A DNA stretch of 64,000 nucleotides from Pantoea alhagi (GTDB lineage Bacteria; Pseudomonadota; Gammaproteobacteria; Enterobacterales; Enterobacteriaceae): NCBI RefSeq assembly GCF_002101395.1, contig NZ_CP019706.1, positions 2,108,001-2,172,000 on the forward strand, in the 5' to 3' direction. A program made the translations under genes and the position numbers. A model generated the notes under the pieces. It searched no databases, was not told the DNA's origin, and saw nothing but the letters and a program-made list of their open reading frames with translations. Positions 1-11,687 of the stretch are shown one piece after another (within the stretch, counting starts at the first letter, position 1; each line of letters begins with the position of its first letter).

Positions 1-416
1 TGGCCCGCGCCTGCGACAGCGCGGCGGTCATCTATCTTTATGGCGATTTAGGGGCAGGGAAAACCACCTTTAGTCGCGGCTTTTTACAGGCGTCAGGTCA
101 TCAGGGTAATGTCAAAAGCCCTACCTATACGCTGGTTGAGCCTTATCAGCAGCTTGTCCGGCCGGTTTATCATTTCGATCTTTATCGTCTGGCCGATCCG
201 GAAGAACTGGAGTTTATGGGCATTCGCGACTATTTCGCAGGCGATGCCATCTGTCTGGTGGAGTGGCCACAGCAGGGCGCTGGCGTGTTGCCTGAGCCCG
301 ATCTCTCTTTGACGTTAAGCTACGTTAATCAGGCGCGCGAGGCGGCGCTGGTGGCGCATTCACCGCTGGGAGAACGCCTGATTTCACAGGTGTTAAACCA
401 TAAGGATCCCGCATAA
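1..416 (+). CDS. tsaE: tRNA threonylcarbamoyladenosine biosynthesis ATPase TsaE (5' partial)
   Basis: The start lies before the window; the visible part reads through about 137 codons to a TAA at 414-416. It carries a Walker A motif (GDLGAGKTT) near the left edge, followed by [10 protein letters not shown] and HFDLYRL, all typical of the TsaE/YjeE P-loop ATPase family. TsaE works with TsaB and TsaD to place the threonylcarbamoyl group on A37 of ANN-decoding tRNAs. The stop overlaps the amiB start by one base (TAATG), so the two are probably translationally coupled, as in E. coli. The first annotated Met inside the frame (216) is internal and not a real start. Confidence 0.95.
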   Translation, partial: ARACDSAAVIYLYGDLGAGKTTFSRGFLQASGHQGNVKSPTYTLVEPYQQLVRPVYHFDLYRLADPEELEFMGIRDYFAGDAICLVEWPQQGAGVLPEPDLSLTLSYVNQAREAALVAHSPLGERLISQVLNHKDPA

Positions 417-2068
417 TGGCACGCATCAAGGTTATGCTGTTGATGCTGCTGTGCCTGTTATCCTGTACCACGCTGGCAGCTAACCTGTCCGATATTCAGG
501 TATCGAACGGTAACACTCAGGCCACGATAACCCTTAGCTTTAACGGGCAGCCGGTCTACGGCTTTTTCCCGCTGCATAACCCGGATCGCGTGGTGCTGGA
601 TATTCGTCAGTCCGGCGTGATCAAAGGTTTGCCGCTTAATTTTAGTGGCGATAACCTGGTCAGGCGCATCCGCACCAGCCAGCCCAAAGATAACCAGAGC
701 ATTCGGCTGGTATTTGAATTGACGCAGCGCGGCAAAACCCGCGCATCCACGCAGCGCGACGGCAATAATTATAAAGTGGTATTTACCATTACCGGCAAGC
801 CAGTCGCCGTTACGCCTGCGCCGGTCAGCAGCGCCTCACGATCTCGCCCTCAGCCAACCGCACCGGCGCATAATCCCTTTGACGGCAATAAAGTAACGGC
901 GGTATCCAACTCCAACAGTCGCGTTTCGCCGGGCCAGAGCAACAGCGTTTCCAGCGATACGGTGATTGTCGCCATTGATGCCGGACATGGCGGTCAGGAT
1001 CCGGGCGCTATTGGCATGAACGGCCTGAAAGAGAAAAACGTTACTATCGCTATCGCCCGCAAACTAAAAGCGATGCTTAATGACGATCCGATGTTTAAGG
1101 GCGTGTTAACCCGTGATGGCGACTACTTTATCTCGGTGATGGGGCGTTCCGACGTGGCGCGTAAGCAAAACGCCAATCTGTTGGTATCCATTCACGCGGA
1201 TGCCGCACCGAACCGCAGCGCACGCGGCGCTTCAGTTTGGGTGCTGTCAAACCGACGTGCCAACAGCGAAATGGCCAACTGGCTGGAGCAGCATGAGAAG
1301 CAGTCGGAACTGTTGGGCGGAGCGGGCGATTTGCTGGCCAACAGCCAGGCAGATCCCTATCTGAGCCAGGCGGTGCTGGATCTGCAGTTCGGCCATTCGC
1401 AGCGCGTTGGTTACGATGCGGCGACCAAAGTGATTCAACAGCTACAGCAGGTAGGGGCGCTGCATAAACGCCGCCCTGAGCATGCCAGCCTTGGTGTACT
1501 GCGCTCGCCGGATATTCCGTCACTGCTGGTTGAGACGGGCTTTATCAGTAACCCTTCGGAGGAACGCCTGCTGGGCAGCAGTGCGTATCAGGAGAAGATT
1601 GCCAGGTCGATTTACCGTGGCCTGCGTAATTATTTCCTGGCGCATCCGTTACAATCTGTCCCAAAGCAGGAAAACCGACCGTTGGTGTCCTCAACGGCGG
1701 TTGAAGCAGAAGCGAACAGCAGCTCCCCGTTAAGCTATAGCGGCCCGGTAATGCGTCATGTGGTAAAGCGTGGCGAGACCTTGTCCGGTATTGCGGCGCA
1801 CTATGGCGTTTCGATGAGCACGTTGACGCAGCTGAACAAGCTTAAAAAACAGAGCGTTTGGGTAGGGCAGCGGCTTAAAGTACCGGCCAGCGGTACGGTA
1901 AGCGCAGCGGCAAACCGTGGTCCGCTGCGTCATAAAGTGGTGCGCGGTGACTCTCTGACCGCTATCGCGGTACACTATGGCGTCAGCGCGCAGGCTATTA
2001 TGCAGGCCAACAATATGAAGTCGACTAACGTTATGCTGGGGCAAACGCTGAAAATCCCCGCCTCCTGA
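416..2068 (+). CDS. amiB: N-acetylmuramoyl-L-alanine amidase AmiB with two LysM domains
   Basis: Periplasmic zinc amidase that cleaves septal peptidoglycan during daughter-cell separation; in E. coli it is activated by EnvC. The 550 residues show a signal peptide (1-21, [11 protein letters not shown]), an AMIN domain (about 25-130), a low-complexity linker, and an Amidase_3 domain from about 183. Zinc-site motifs are visible: DAGHGG with His191, SIHADA, and VETGF. Two LysM repeats follow (about 446-488 and 503-550). E. coli AmiB is about 445 residues with one LysM, so this form has an extra cell-wall anchor. It starts one base inside the tsaE stop and is followed by a short gap with a hairpin before mutL. 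Confidence 0.95.
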   Translation: MARIKVMLLMLLCLLSCTTLAANLSDIQVSNGNTQATITLSFNGQPVYGFFPLHNPDRVVLDIRQSGVIKGLPLNFSGDNLVRRIRTSQPKDNQSIRLVFELTQRGKTRASTQRDGNNYKVVFTITGKPVAVTPAPVSSASRSRPQPTAPAHNPFDGNKVTAVSNSNSRVSPGQSNSVSSDTVIVAIDAGHGGQDPGAIGMNGLKEKNVTIAIARKLKAMLNDDPMFKGVLTRDGDYFISVMGRSDVARKQNANLLVSIHADAAPNRSARGASVWVLSNRRANSEMANWLEQHEKQSELLGGAGDLLANSQADPYLSQAVLDLQFGHSQRVGYDAATKVIQQLQQVGALHKRRPEHASLGVLRSPDIPSLLVETGFISNPSEERLLGSSAYQEKIARSIYRGLRNYFLAHPLQSVPKQENRPLVSSTAVEAEANSSSPLSYSGPVMRHVVKRGETLSGIAAHYGVSMSTLTQLNKLKKQSVWVGQRLKVPASGTVSAAANRGPLRHKVVRGDSLTAIAVHYGVSAQAIMQANNMKSTNVMLGQTLKIPAS

Positions 2069-2099
2069 TAACAGCCTTGCCGCCGCAACTTTGTTTCTC

Positions 2100-2121
2100 G
2101 CCAGCCTCTACGGAGGCTGGC
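2100..2121 (+). other. Hairpin with UACG tetraloop between amiB and mutL
   Basis: A perfect 9-bp stem (2100-2108 with 2113-2121) closes a TACG loop with a C-G pair, which as RNA is a very stable UNCG-type tetraloop. No run of T follows, so it is unlikely to be a full terminator. It may slow polymerase or stabilise the upstream mRNA end. This is an inference from sequence only. Confidence 0.5.
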
Positions 2122-2152
2122 ACCATTTCCGCCCGATTAAGGATACTGCGCT

Positions 2153-4093
2153 ATGCCCATTCAGATCCTGCCTCCTCAGTTGGCTAACCAGATTGCCGCC
2201 GGTGAAGTGGTTGAACGCCCTGCGTCGGTGGTGAAAGAACTGGTGGAGAACAGCCTTGATGCTGGCGCCACGCGCATTGATATTGATATAGAAAAAGGCG
2301 GCGCAAAGCTGATCCGCATCCGTGATAATGGCTGCGGCATCGATAAGGAAGAGCTGGCTATGGCGCTGGCGCGTCACGCCACCAGTAAAATTACTTCGCT
2401 GGATGATTTAGAAGCGATCATGAGCCTCGGCTTTCGCGGCGAGGCGCTGGCCAGTATTAGCTCGGTGTCACGTCTGACGCTAACCTCGCGCACCGCCGAT
2501 CAAAACGAAGCCTGGCAGGCGTATGCGGAAGGGCGTGATATGACGGTAACGGTAAAACCGGCAGCGCATCCGGTCGGTACTACGCTGGAAGTGCTCGATC
2601 TCTTCTACAATACGCCCGCCCGACGCAAGTTCCTGCGTACAGAGAAAACCGAGTTTACCCATATCGATGAAGTGGTGCGCCGGATTGCGCTGGCGCGCTT
2701 TGATATCGCCATTTCCCTGACGCACAACGGTAAACTGGTGCGACAGTATCGTGCGGCGACCCAGGAGAGCCAGCAGCTGCGGCGTCTGGGCGCAATCTGC
2801 GGCGCAACCTTTATGGAACATGCGCTGAAAATAGAGTGGCAGCATGACGATTTAATTCTGCGCGGCTGGGTTGCCGATCCGGCTGGCGCACGTCAGATCA
2901 GCGAGCTGCAGTACTGTTATGTAAATGGCCGCATGATGCGCGATAAGCTAATCAATCATGCGATCCGCCAGGCCTATCAGGAAAAGATAAGCGGAGAGCA
3001 CCAGCCCGCCTATGTGCTCTATCTGCATATCGATCCTCATCAGGTTGATGTGAATGTGCATCCTGCCAAGCATGAGGTACGTTTCCACCAGTCACGCCTG
3101 GTACATGATTTTATCTATCAGGGCGTGATTTGCGCTTTACAGGAAAGCGGGGCGGAAAGTCTGCCGTTAGCTGCAGAATCAGAGACGCAGCCGCGCTGGC
3201 AGCCGGAGAATCGCCCGGCAGCGGGCGGTAACCATTTCTCCAGCCCGCCTGCGACGCCAGTGACAGTACGTCCGCCAACACAGCTGTCGTCGCGTCACCT
3301 TGCTCCCCCGGCGGAGCACCACGCCGGGCAACCGGCAGGGGCCGCTGCGCGTGAGACCAGCGGCGGCGGAACAGCGCACGCCGGCGGCGGCCCGTCAGGC
3401 TGGCCGCAGCAGCAGCCGGGCTATCAAAAGCGCGAAGGCGCGCTTTACCAGCAACTGCTGCAAACGCCAGCACCCCGGACAGAAGACGCCGCGCCTGTCA
3501 CATCGCCTGCGGCGGGCCCGGCACCCTTACCCGCGCATAGCCAAAGCCTGGGACGACTACTCACCGTGCTGCATGATTGCTATGCGGTGGTGGAGCGTCA
3601 GGGCGGGCTGGCTCTGGTGGCATTGCCCGTTGCGGCGCGCTGGCTAAGGCAGGCTCAGCTGGAGCCGGGAACGGAAGGATTGAAACCGCAGCCGCTGCTG
3701 ATTCCGGTGCGGCTAAAGCTGGCTGCGCCAGAGCGTCAGGCGATGCAGCAGCGTACCGAATTGTTGCAACAGTTTGGTATTGATTTGCAAAGTGATGGAC
3801 AGCATGTGACTCTGCGCGCGGTGCCTTTACCTTTGCGCCAACAAAATTTACAAAACTTGATTCCAGAACTGTTAGGCTATCTCGCCCGTCAGCAGGTAAT
3901 TTCTTCAGGCCAGCTTGCACAATGGCTGGCACGACAGGCTGAAGCAGAGCTTACGCCCTGGAATCACTCGCGGGCGATTGCGCTGCTGGCGGAAGTCGAA
4001 CGGCTTTGTCCGGCGCTATTAAAATCGCCGCCTCCGGGTTTATTACAACCGATCGACACAGAAACGGCGTTAAGCGCTCTGAAGCATGAGTGA
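2153..4093 (+). CDS. mutL: DNA mismatch repair protein MutL
   Basis: MutL couples MutS mismatch recognition to MutH nicking and UvrD unwinding. The N-terminal GHKL ATPase carries the expected motifs: [11 protein letters not shown] (motif I, catalytic Glu), DNGCGI (motif II) and [10 protein letters not shown] (motif III). The C-terminal dimerisation domain covers about 460-646. Between them (about 345-460) is a Pro/Gly/Ala/Gln-rich linker of high GC content. Total length is 646 residues against about 615 in E. coli; the excess lies in the linker. It overlaps miaA by 8 bases. Confidence 0.97.
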   Translation: MPIQILPPQLANQIAAGEVVERPASVVKELVENSLDAGATRIDIDIEKGGAKLIRIRDNGCGIDKEELAMALARHATSKITSLDDLEAIMSLGFRGEALASISSVSRLTLTSRTADQNEAWQAYAEGRDMTVTVKPAAHPVGTTLEVLDLFYNTPARRKFLRTEKTEFTHIDEVVRRIALARFDIAISLTHNGKLVRQYRAATQESQQLRRLGAICGATFMEHALKIEWQHDDLILRGWVADPAGARQISELQYCYVNGRMMRDKLINHAIRQAYQEKISGEHQPAYVLYLHIDPHQVDVNVHPAKHEVRFHQSRLVHDFIYQGVICALQESGAESLPLAAESETQPRWQPENRPAAGGNHFSSPPATPVTVRPPTQLSSRHLAPPAEHHAGQPAGAAARETSGGGTAHAGGGPSGWPQQQPGYQKREGALYQQLLQTPAPRTEDAAPVTSPAAGPAPLPAHSQSLGRLLTVLHDCYAVVERQGGLALVALPVAARWLRQAQLEPGTEGLKPQPLLIPVRLKLAAPERQAMQQRTELLQQFGIDLQSDGQHVTLRAVPLPLRQQNLQNLIPELLGYLARQQVISSGQLAQWLARQAEAELTPWNHSRAIALLAEVERLCPALLKSPPPGLLQPIDTETALSALKHE

Positions 4094-5036
4094 AAGTGAA
4101 ATGGCGGGCCGGCCTAAGGCTATTTTTCTGATGGGGCCAACGGCCTCTGGCAAGACAGCGTTAGCGATGTCGCTACGTCAACGCTTGCCGGTTGAGCTGA
4201 TTAGCGTGGATTCTGCTCTGATTTACCGTGGTATGGATATTGGCACTGCCAAGCCCACTGCGGAAGAGCTGGCACTGGCGCCTCATCGTCTGCTGGACAT
4301 TCGCGATCCGTTGGAGGCCTACTCGGCTGCTGACTTTCGGCGTGATGCGCTGGCGGAAATGGCGGATATCGTTTCAAAAGGACGAATTCCGTTGCTTGTT
4401 GGTGGAACCATGCTCTATTTCAAAGCGCTACTGGAAGGATTGTCGCCGTTGCCCTCGGCCGATCCGGAAGTACGCGAACGCATAGAGCAAGCGGCGCGTG
4501 AACAGGGTTGGGACACACTGCATCGTCAGTTATGTGAGATCGATCCCGTTGCTGGTGCTCGTATTCATCCGAATGATCCCCAGAGACTCTCGCGAGCACT
4601 GGAAGTTTTTTTCATTTCGGGTAAAACTTTAACGGAACTGACGAAAACTGCGGGTGAGGCCTTGCCTTACGATGTGGTTCAGTTTGCTATCGCTCCGGCG
4701 AGCCGTGAATTATTGCATCAGCGTATTGCGTTACGTTTTGAGCAAATGCTGGCTTCAGGTTTTGAAGCGGAAGCGCGTGCGCTGTTTGCACGAGGAGATT
4801 TGCATACGGATTTGCCTTCCATTCGTTGTGTTGGTTATCGCCAGATGTGGTCATACCTTGAAGGCGACATTAATTACGACGAAATGGTTTATCGGGGAAT
4901 TTGCGCCACCCGGCAACTCGCGAAGCGCCAGATTACCTGGCTTAGAGGCTGGCAGAATGTTCACTGGCTTGACAGCGAACATCCAGAGCTGGCTCTCAGC
5001 AAGGTATTACAGGTTCTTGGTGCGAAGCTTGGGTGA
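4086..5036 (+). CDS. miaA: tRNA dimethylallyltransferase MiaA
   Basis: Transfers a dimethylallyl group to N6 of A37 in tRNAs reading UNN codons, the first step of ms2i6A synthesis. The 316-residue protein has an N-terminal P-loop ([11 protein letters not shown]), the [18 protein letters not shown] segment that contacts the isoprenoid donor, and the [16 protein letters not shown] motif, all diagnostic of the family. The ATG lies inside the 3' end of mutL. In E. coli miaA contains promoters for hfq; here the downstream gap is about 100 bases, but I did not define a promoter. Confidence 0.97.
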   Translation: MSESEMAGRPKAIFLMGPTASGKTALAMSLRQRLPVELISVDSALIYRGMDIGTAKPTAEELALAPHRLLDIRDPLEAYSAADFRRDALAEMADIVSKGRIPLLVGGTMLYFKALLEGLSPLPSADPEVRERIEQAAREQGWDTLHRQLCEIDPVAGARIHPNDPQRLSRALEVFFISGKTLTELTKTAGEALPYDVVQFAIAPASRELLHQRIALRFEQMLASGFEAEARALFARGDLHTDLPSIRCVGYRQMWSYLEGDINYDEMVYRGICATRQLAKRQITWLRGWQNVHWLDSEHPELALSKVLQVLGAKLG

Positions 5037-5138
5037 ATGTGTACAATTGAACCGTTATCGTGCGCAAATTTTTTTACGCAGTATTTAGAGCCGTAGGGTT
5101 CTCAGTAATAAACAACAAGCATATAAGGAAAAGATAGA

Positions 5139-5453
5139 ATGGCTAAGGGGCAATCATTACAAGACCCGTTCCTGAACGCACTGCGTCGCGAGCGTGTTCC
5201 GGTTTCAATTTATTTGGTGAATGGTATCAAACTGCAAGGTCAAATTGAGTCTTTCGATCAGTTTGTTATTTTGTTGAAAAATACGGTAAGCCAGATGGTG
5301 TATAAGCACGCTATCTCCACCGTTGTCCCGTCCCGTGCAGTCTCCCATCATAGCAACAATGCAGGTGGCAGCAGCAGCAACTATCATCACGGCGGCAATA
5401 ATCAGGCAGCGCAACCGCAGCCACAACAGCAAGACGGTGACAGCGCTGAGTAA
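5139..5453 (+). CDS. hfq: RNA chaperone Hfq
   Basis: Sm-like hexameric protein that pairs small RNAs with mRNA targets. The 104 residues contain Sm1 (about 8-40) and Sm2 with the [12 protein letters not shown] signature near 55-66. A disordered C-terminal tail (about 70-104) is rich in Asn, His, Gly and Gln, as is usual in enterobacteria. A clear ribosome binding site (AAGGA) lies upstream. It sits in the conserved miaA-hfq-hflX order. Confidence 0.98.
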   Translation: MAKGQSLQDPFLNALRRERVPVSIYLVNGIKLQGQIESFDQFVILLKNTVSQMVYKHAISTVVPSRAVSHHSNNAGGSSSNYHHGGNNQAAQPQPQQQDGDSAE

Positions 5454-5470
5454 GCATTTTCATCGTTCTG

Positions 5471-5509
5471 CCAAAACGGGGAATGCATTAATGACCTTCC
5501 CCGTTTTGG
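5471..5509 (+). other. Perfect 13-bp hairpin between hfq and hflX
   Basis: Arms at 5471-5483 and 5497-5509 are perfectly complementary and enclose a 13-base loop. No U-run follows, so it is not a canonical terminator. It is well placed to be an mRNA stabiliser at the hfq 3' end, a processing site, or a partial attenuator that lowers hflX expression relative to hfq. Confidence 0.55.
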
Positions 5510-5533
5510 TCAATCTATTAGAGAGGTTTAAGC

Positions 5534-6814
5534 TTGTTTGACCGTTATGATGCCGGTGAGCAGGCCGTACTGGTACACATCTGGTTCTCGCAAGACAAAG
5601 AGACGGAAGACCTGCAAGAATTTGAAACGCTGGTCTCTTCCTCAGGCGTCGAAGCGCTGCGCGTGATAACCGGTAGCCGCAAAGCGCCACATCCCAAATA
5701 TTTTGTCGGTGAAGGTAAAGCTGTCGAAATTGCTGAAGCGGTGAAAGAGACCGGAGCGTCAGTGGTGCTGTTCGATCATGCTTTGTCACCCGCTCAGGAA
5801 CGTAATCTTGAGCGTCTATGCGAATGCCGTGTGCTGGACCGCACGGGATTGATTCTGGATATTTTTGCCCAGCGCGCCCGCACTCACGAAGGTAAATTAC
5901 AGGTAGAGCTGGCTCAGCTTCGCCATCTCGCTACGCGTCTGGTACGTGGCTGGACCCACCTTGAACGTCAAAAAGGGGGGATAGGCCTGCGCGGACCGGG
6001 TGAAACCCAATTAGAAACTGACCGTCGGTTGCTACGTAATCGTATCAGTCAGATTTTGTCGCGCCTGGAACGCGTAGAAAAACAGCGTGAACAGGGGCGT
6101 CAGGCACGTGCCAAAGCGGATATTCCAACGGTTTCGTTGGTGGGCTATACCAACGCCGGAAAATCCACGCTGTTTAATATCGTCACCTCTGCGAATGTTT
6201 ATGCCGCCGACCAGCTATTCGCTACTCTCGATCCAACGCTGCGCCGTATCGACGTTGCCGATGTGGGCGAGGTGGTTCTGGCCGATACGGTAGGCTTTAT
6301 CCGTCATCTGCCGCATGACCTGGTCGCAGCCTTTAAAGCGACGCTGCAGGAAACGCGCGAAGCAACGCTACTGCTGCATGTTATCGATGCTGCCGATGTC
6401 CGGCTCGATGAAAATATCGAAGCGGTAGTGGCGGTGCTGGAAGAGATCGAAGCCGATGATATTCCCGTACTGCAGGTAATGAACAAGATCGATATGCTGG
6501 ACGGCTTTGAGCCGCGCATCGATCGCAACGATGAAAACCAGCCGGTTCGGGTCTGGCTCTCTGCCCAAACGGGCGTAGGTTTGCCGCTGCTGTTTCAGGC
6601 GCTGACCGAACGGCTCTCTGGTGAAATCGTACAGCAGCAGCTGCGTTTGCCTCCTGAACTGGGACGTTTGCGTAGCCGTTTTTACCAGCTGCAGGCAATT
6701 GAGAAAGAATGGAATGAAGAGGATGGCAGCGTAAGTATAATGATACGCATGCCCATTGTTGACTGGCGCCGCCTGTGCAAACAGGAACCGACGCTGGTGG
6801 ATTATATTGTTTGA
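5534..6814 (+). CDS. hflX: GTPase HflX, ribosome rescue/splitting factor
   Basis: HflX binds the 50S subunit and splits stalled ribosomes under stress. The start is TTG at 5534, as in E. coli, and the encoded N-terminus ([16 protein letters not shown]) matches that family. An HflX N-terminal domain (1-190) with the glycine-rich [18 protein letters not shown] segment precedes a GTPase domain with G1 [10 protein letters not shown]3 DTVGF and G4 NKID. Length is 426 residues. It lies between hfq and hflK, the usual operon position. Confidence 0.97.
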   Translation: MFDRYDAGEQAVLVHIWFSQDKETEDLQEFETLVSSSGVEALRVITGSRKAPHPKYFVGEGKAVEIAEAVKETGASVVLFDHALSPAQERNLERLCECRVLDRTGLILDIFAQRARTHEGKLQVELAQLRHLATRLVRGWTHLERQKGGIGLRGPGETQLETDRRLLRNRISQILSRLERVEKQREQGRQARAKADIPTVSLVGYTNAGKSTLFNIVTSANVYAADQLFATLDPTLRRIDVADVGEVVLADTVGFIRHLPHDLVAAFKATLQETREATLLLHVIDAADVRLDENIEAVVAVLEEIEADDIPVLQVMNKIDMLDGFEPRIDRNDENQPVRVWLSAQTGVGLPLLFQALTERLSGEIVQQQLRLPPELGRLRSRFYQLQAIEKEWNEEDGSVSIMIRMPIVDWRRLCKQEPTLVDYIV

Positions 6815-6882
6815 ATGATGTTGCCTGAGAGGCGTATCCCGGACTGGGATACCACCGCACACACAATAAATGGAGTATAAAC

Positions 6883-8121
6883 ATGGCGTGGAATCAGCCC
6901 GGGAATAACGGACAAGACCGCGACCCGTGGGGAAGCAGCAATAATAAAGGCGGCAACTCTGGGGGTAATAAAGGAGGACGCGATCAGGGACCTCCCGATC
7001 TCGACGATATCTTCCGTAAGCTGAGCAAAAAGCTTGGCGGTCTGGGCGGCGGCAACAAGGGCGGCGATAGCTCGCGCAGCTCAGGTAACGGCGGTAAGCT
7101 GGTTGGTATTGTGGCCGTAGCGGCCGTGGTTATCTGGGCCGCAAGCGGCTTCTATACCATCAAAGAAGCGGAGCGAGGCGTGGTGACGCGCTTTGGTCAG
7201 TTTAGCCATCTGGTTGAGCCGGGCCTGAACTGGAAACCGACTTTTATCGATCAGGTTCGTGCGGTTAACGTTGAAGCGGTGCGTGAACTGGCTGCTTCTG
7301 GCGTAATGCTGACGTCGGACGAAAACGTGGTGCGCGTTGAGATGAACGTGCAGTATCGCGTAACCGATCCGGAACGCTATCTGTTTGCGGTCACCAGTGC
7401 TGATGACAGCCTGCGTCAGGCAACCGACAGCGCGCTACGTGGCGTAATCGGCCGCTCCAGCATGGATCGTATTTTGACTGAAGGACGTACCGTGGTGCGT
7501 AGCGAAACGCAGCGCGAAATCGATGAGACCATTCGTCCTTACAACATGGGTATTACCGTGCTGGACGTAAACTTCCAGGCGGCGCGTCCGCCAGAAGAAG
7601 TTAAGGCTGCGTTTGATGATGCGATTGCTGCCCGTGAAAACCGTGAGCAGTACGTTCGTGAAGCAGAAGCCTATGCAAATGAAGTTCAGCCGCGCGCTAA
7701 CGGTCAGGCGCAGCGTATTCTGGAAGAGGCGCGCGCGTATAAATCCCGCACCGTGTTAGAGGCGCAGGGTGAAGTCGCGCGTTTCGCTAAAATTCTGCCG
7801 GAATACAAAGCCGCACCGGAAATTACCAAAGAACGTTTGTATATCGAAACCATGGAGCGCGTGCTGAGCGGTACACGTAAGGTTTTGGTAAACAGCAACA
7901 ACAATAACCTGATGGTGTTGCCGCTGGATCAACTGATGCGGGGCACGGGTTCAACCAATGCCGCTGGCAGCCAGGAGAGTAGCAGTCTGATGCGTCTGCC
8001 GCCGGCGACCGGCAGCAACGATCGCGCCAACAGCGGTTCGTCCTTCTCACAGGATGACATTATGCAAAGCCGCCGTGCTAATGCACAGCGCAATGACACC
8101 CAGCGCGAAGGGAGAGAGTAA
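6883..8121 (+). CDS. hflK: FtsH protease modulator HflK
   Basis: Inner-membrane SPFH/band-7 protein which, with HflC, forms a periplasmic cage around FtsH and limits its proteolysis of membrane proteins. The 412-residue protein has a Gly/Asn-rich cytoplasmic tail (1-70), one transmembrane segment (about 79-100, VGIVAVAAVVIWAASGFY) and the band-7 domain (about 100-340), then a disordered C-terminus. The gap to hflC is 3 bases, indicating co-translation. Confidence 0.97.
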   Translation: MAWNQPGNNGQDRDPWGSSNNKGGNSGGNKGGRDQGPPDLDDIFRKLSKKLGGLGGGNKGGDSSRSSGNGGKLVGIVAVAAVVIWAASGFYTIKEAERGVVTRFGQFSHLVEPGLNWKPTFIDQVRAVNVEAVRELAASGVMLTSDENVVRVEMNVQYRVTDPERYLFAVTSADDSLRQATDSALRGVIGRSSMDRILTEGRTVVRSETQREIDETIRPYNMGITVLDVNFQAARPPEEVKAAFDDAIAARENREQYVREAEAYANEVQPRANGQAQRILEEARAYKSRTVLEAQGEVARFAKILPEYKAAPEITKERLYIETMERVLSGTRKVLVNSNNNNLMVLPLDQLMRGTGSTNAAGSQESSSLMRLPPATGSNDRANSGSSFSQDDIMQSRRANAQRNDTQREGRE

Positions 8122-8124
8122 GCG

Positions 8125-9132
8125 ATGCGTAAGCCATTAATCGTATTAATTATCGTTGTGCTGGTGGTGCTTTACGCGTCATTGTTTGTGGTTCAGGAAG
8201 GTCAGCGTGGAATCGTGCTGCGTTTCGGCAAAGTTCTGCGTGATGATGAAAACAAGCCGCAGGTTTTTGAACCAGGCCTTCATTTCAAAATTCCGTTCCT
8301 GGAGTCAGTGAAGACGCTCGACGCGCGTATCCAGACCATGAATAACCAGGCCGATCGCTTTGTGACCAAAGAGAAAAAGGATCTGATTGTGGATTCTTAT
8401 ATCAAGTGGCGCATCAGTGACTTTAGCCGTTACTACCTGGCGACCGGCGGCGGCGACATTTCACAAGCCGAAGTGCTGCTGAAGCGTAAATTCAGTGACC
8501 GTTTGCGTTCAGAAATGGGCCGTCTTGATGTTAAAGACATTGTGACCGATTCCCGTGGACGCCTGACGACTGACGTACGCGACGCGCTGAACACCGGTAG
8601 CGCCGGAAGTGATGATGAAGTCCAGACGCCAGCAGCGGATGATGCTATTGCCAGTGCGGCAGCGCGCGTAGAGCGTGAAACCAACAGCAGCGGACCGGCA
8701 ATCAACCCGAACAGCATGGCTGCGTTGGGTATTGAGGTCGTTGATGTGCGCATTAAGCAGATCAACCTGCCAACTGAGGTTTCCGATGCGATTTACAACC
8801 GTATGCGCGCTGAGCGTGAAGCGGTAGCGCGTAGTCAGCGTTCGCAAGGTCAGGAAGAGGCGGAAAAATTGCGTGCTCAGGCGGACTATCAGGTCACTCG
8901 CACTCTGGCAGAAGCGCAGCGTGAAGCTTTAATCACGCGTGGTGAAGGCGATGCCGAAACGGCTAAGCTGTATGCCGATGCGTTTAGTCAGGATCCCGAT
9001 TTCTACGCCTTTATTCGTAGCCTGCGCGCCTATGAGAAGAGCTTCAATAACAATCAGGATGTGATGGTGTTAAGCCCGGACAGTGATTTCTTCCGTTATA
9101 TGAAATCGCCTTCTGGTGCCGCAACACGCTAA
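8125..9132 (+). CDS. hflC: FtsH protease modulator HflC
   Basis: Partner of HflK in the HflKC cage around FtsH. It has one N-terminal membrane segment (about 5-23), a band-7 domain with VVQEGQRGIVLRFGK at its start, and a coiled-coil-prone Ala/Glu-rich stretch (about 230-280). Length is 335 residues against 334 in E. coli. A strong terminator follows directly. Confidence 0.97.
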   Translation: MRKPLIVLIIVVLVVLYASLFVVQEGQRGIVLRFGKVLRDDENKPQVFEPGLHFKIPFLESVKTLDARIQTMNNQADRFVTKEKKDLIVDSYIKWRISDFSRYYLATGGGDISQAEVLLKRKFSDRLRSEMGRLDVKDIVTDSRGRLTTDVRDALNTGSAGSDDEVQTPAADDAIASAAARVERETNSSGPAINPNSMAALGIEVVDVRIKQINLPTEVSDAIYNRMRAEREAVARSQRSQGQEEAEKLRAQADYQVTRTLAEAQREALITRGEGDAETAKLYADAFSQDPDFYAFIRSLRAYEKSFNNNQDVMVLSPDSDFFRYMKSPSGAATR

Positions 9133-9140
9133 ACCTGTGA

Positions 9141-9171
9141 AAAGAGCCGACAGCCTGTCGGCTCTTTTTTT
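9141..9171 (+). terminator. Rho-independent terminator after hflC
   Basis: A GC-rich inverted repeat (AGAGCCGACAG / CTGTCGGCTCT) is followed by seven T. It ends the long tsaE-hflC transcription unit. Confidence 0.9.
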
Positions 9172-9361
9172 GCCTCTTGTTCGGCTCCCTCTTCTTTATC
9201 GCACAGCCTGATTCTCCCTGATTCTCCTGATAAAATTCAGCGGATGATGCCATGATATATCCCGTCACTCTTTTTACATCCGCTTCAGCTAACCCTGTAT
9301 TTACTGATTCTCTATCCGTGTGCATAATCGCCTGCTTCTGCCCGTTTGCTACTGAGAAATA

Positions 9362-9562
9362 ATGAATACAACCATTTGGATGGCGCTGGCGTTAGTGCTG
9401 GTATTAGAAGGCCTTGGGCCGATGCTGTGGCCGCGTGTCTGGCGGCGTATGATCCTTGCAATGGCACAACTACCGGATCGTCTGCTGCATCGCTTTGGTG
9501 GTGGCATTGTGGTGGCCGGCGCGGTGGTTTACTACATGTTGAGTGTTCACGGCGGCAGTTAA
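9362..9562 (+). CDS. yjeT: DUF2065 small membrane protein YjeT
   Basis: 66 residues with two hydrophobic segments (about 3-22 and 44-62). The N-terminus (MNTTIWMALALVLVLEGLGP) and the FGGGIVVAGAVVYYML end match the E. coli YjeT family. Its function is unknown; it is conserved between hflC and purA. Here it is separated from hflC by a terminator, so it probably has its own promoter or travels with purA. Confidence 0.9.
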   Translation: MNTTIWMALALVLVLEGLGPMLWPRVWRRMILAMAQLPDRLLHRFGGGIVVAGAVVYYMLSVHGGS

Positions 9563-9697
9563 TGCCATATCCAGGAATGGCTTCTGACAGAGGCAAAATG
9601 GCAGGGAACGCCTGGTGAAATTAGCCGTAAAAAACTGCGCAATCGTATGCTAAAAGTGCTGAAAGTGGAAAATCATGGTGGTAGAATCCTTTTTTAA

Positions 9698-11017
<1,320 letters not shown>

Positions 11018-11023
11018 TTATGT

Positions 11024-11053
11024 AAAAGGCCGGACACGCTCCGGCCTTTATCT
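11024..11053 (+). terminator. Rho-independent terminator after purA
   Basis: A 10-bp perfect stem (AAAGGCCGGA / TCCGGCCTTT) with a 5-base loop, followed by a T-containing tract. Confidence 0.85.
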
Positions 11054-11224
11054 TCTGACTTACTGCAGACGCACCGCGCTTTATTCCCATCCTTTTGCTT
11101 ACCGCTTTTTCCTGAAATCCGACTTGCTTAAAAAAATGCCCTTAATCTTATGGGCTGGTTTATCATCATTAGATAATAATTATGCTAAACGGATGAAATT
11201 CACCGGAAATTCACCGAGGTTATT

Positions 11225-11671
11225 GTGCAACTGACGAGTTTTACCGATTTTGGCCTGCGTGCGCTGATTTACATGGCGACTTTACCTGCCGGGCAAATGA
11301 CAAATATTACCCAGGTTACCGACACTTATGGCGTGTCGCGCAACCATATGGTCAAAATCATTAACCAACTGAGTCGTCTGGGCTATGTGGCTGCCGTTCG
11401 TGGCAAAAATGGTGGCATTCGCCTCGGAAAACCCGCATCAGAAATTGTAATTGGGCATGTTATTCGGCAGATGGAGCCGCTACAGCTGGTGAACTGTGAT
11501 GTTTGCGCTATCACGCCCGCCTGTCGTCTACGTCAGGCGTTGAAAACCGCCACCGAGCAATTTTTGCGTGAGCTGGACAACTACACGTTGGCCGATCTGG
11601 TGAAGGATAACCATCCGCTTTATAAAATTTTATTGCCGGAGCCTGGGATCCCCACGCTAACCGGCTACTGA
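11225..11671 (+). CDS. nsrR: Nitric-oxide-sensing Rrf2-family repressor NsrR (short cysteine loop)
   Basis: Iron-sulfur repressor of nitrosative-stress genes. The start is GTG at 11225. The winged-helix region matches E. coli NsrR closely ([31 protein letters not shown]), and Asp8, a cluster ligand in studied NsrR, is present. The cluster cysteines are Cys91, Cys94 and Cys100 (CX2CX5C), whereas E. coli has 91, 96 and 102 (CX4CX5C), a two-residue deletion. The C-terminus is slightly longer (148 residues). It lies just upstream of rnr as in E. coli. Confidence 0.9.
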   Translation: MQLTSFTDFGLRALIYMATLPAGQMTNITQVTDTYGVSRNHMVKIINQLSRLGYVAAVRGKNGGIRLGKPASEIVIGHVIRQMEPLQLVNCDVCAITPACRLRQALKTATEQFLRELDNYTLADLVKDNHPLYKILLPEPGIPTLTGY

Positions 11672-11687
11672 CAACGGAGGAACCGCT

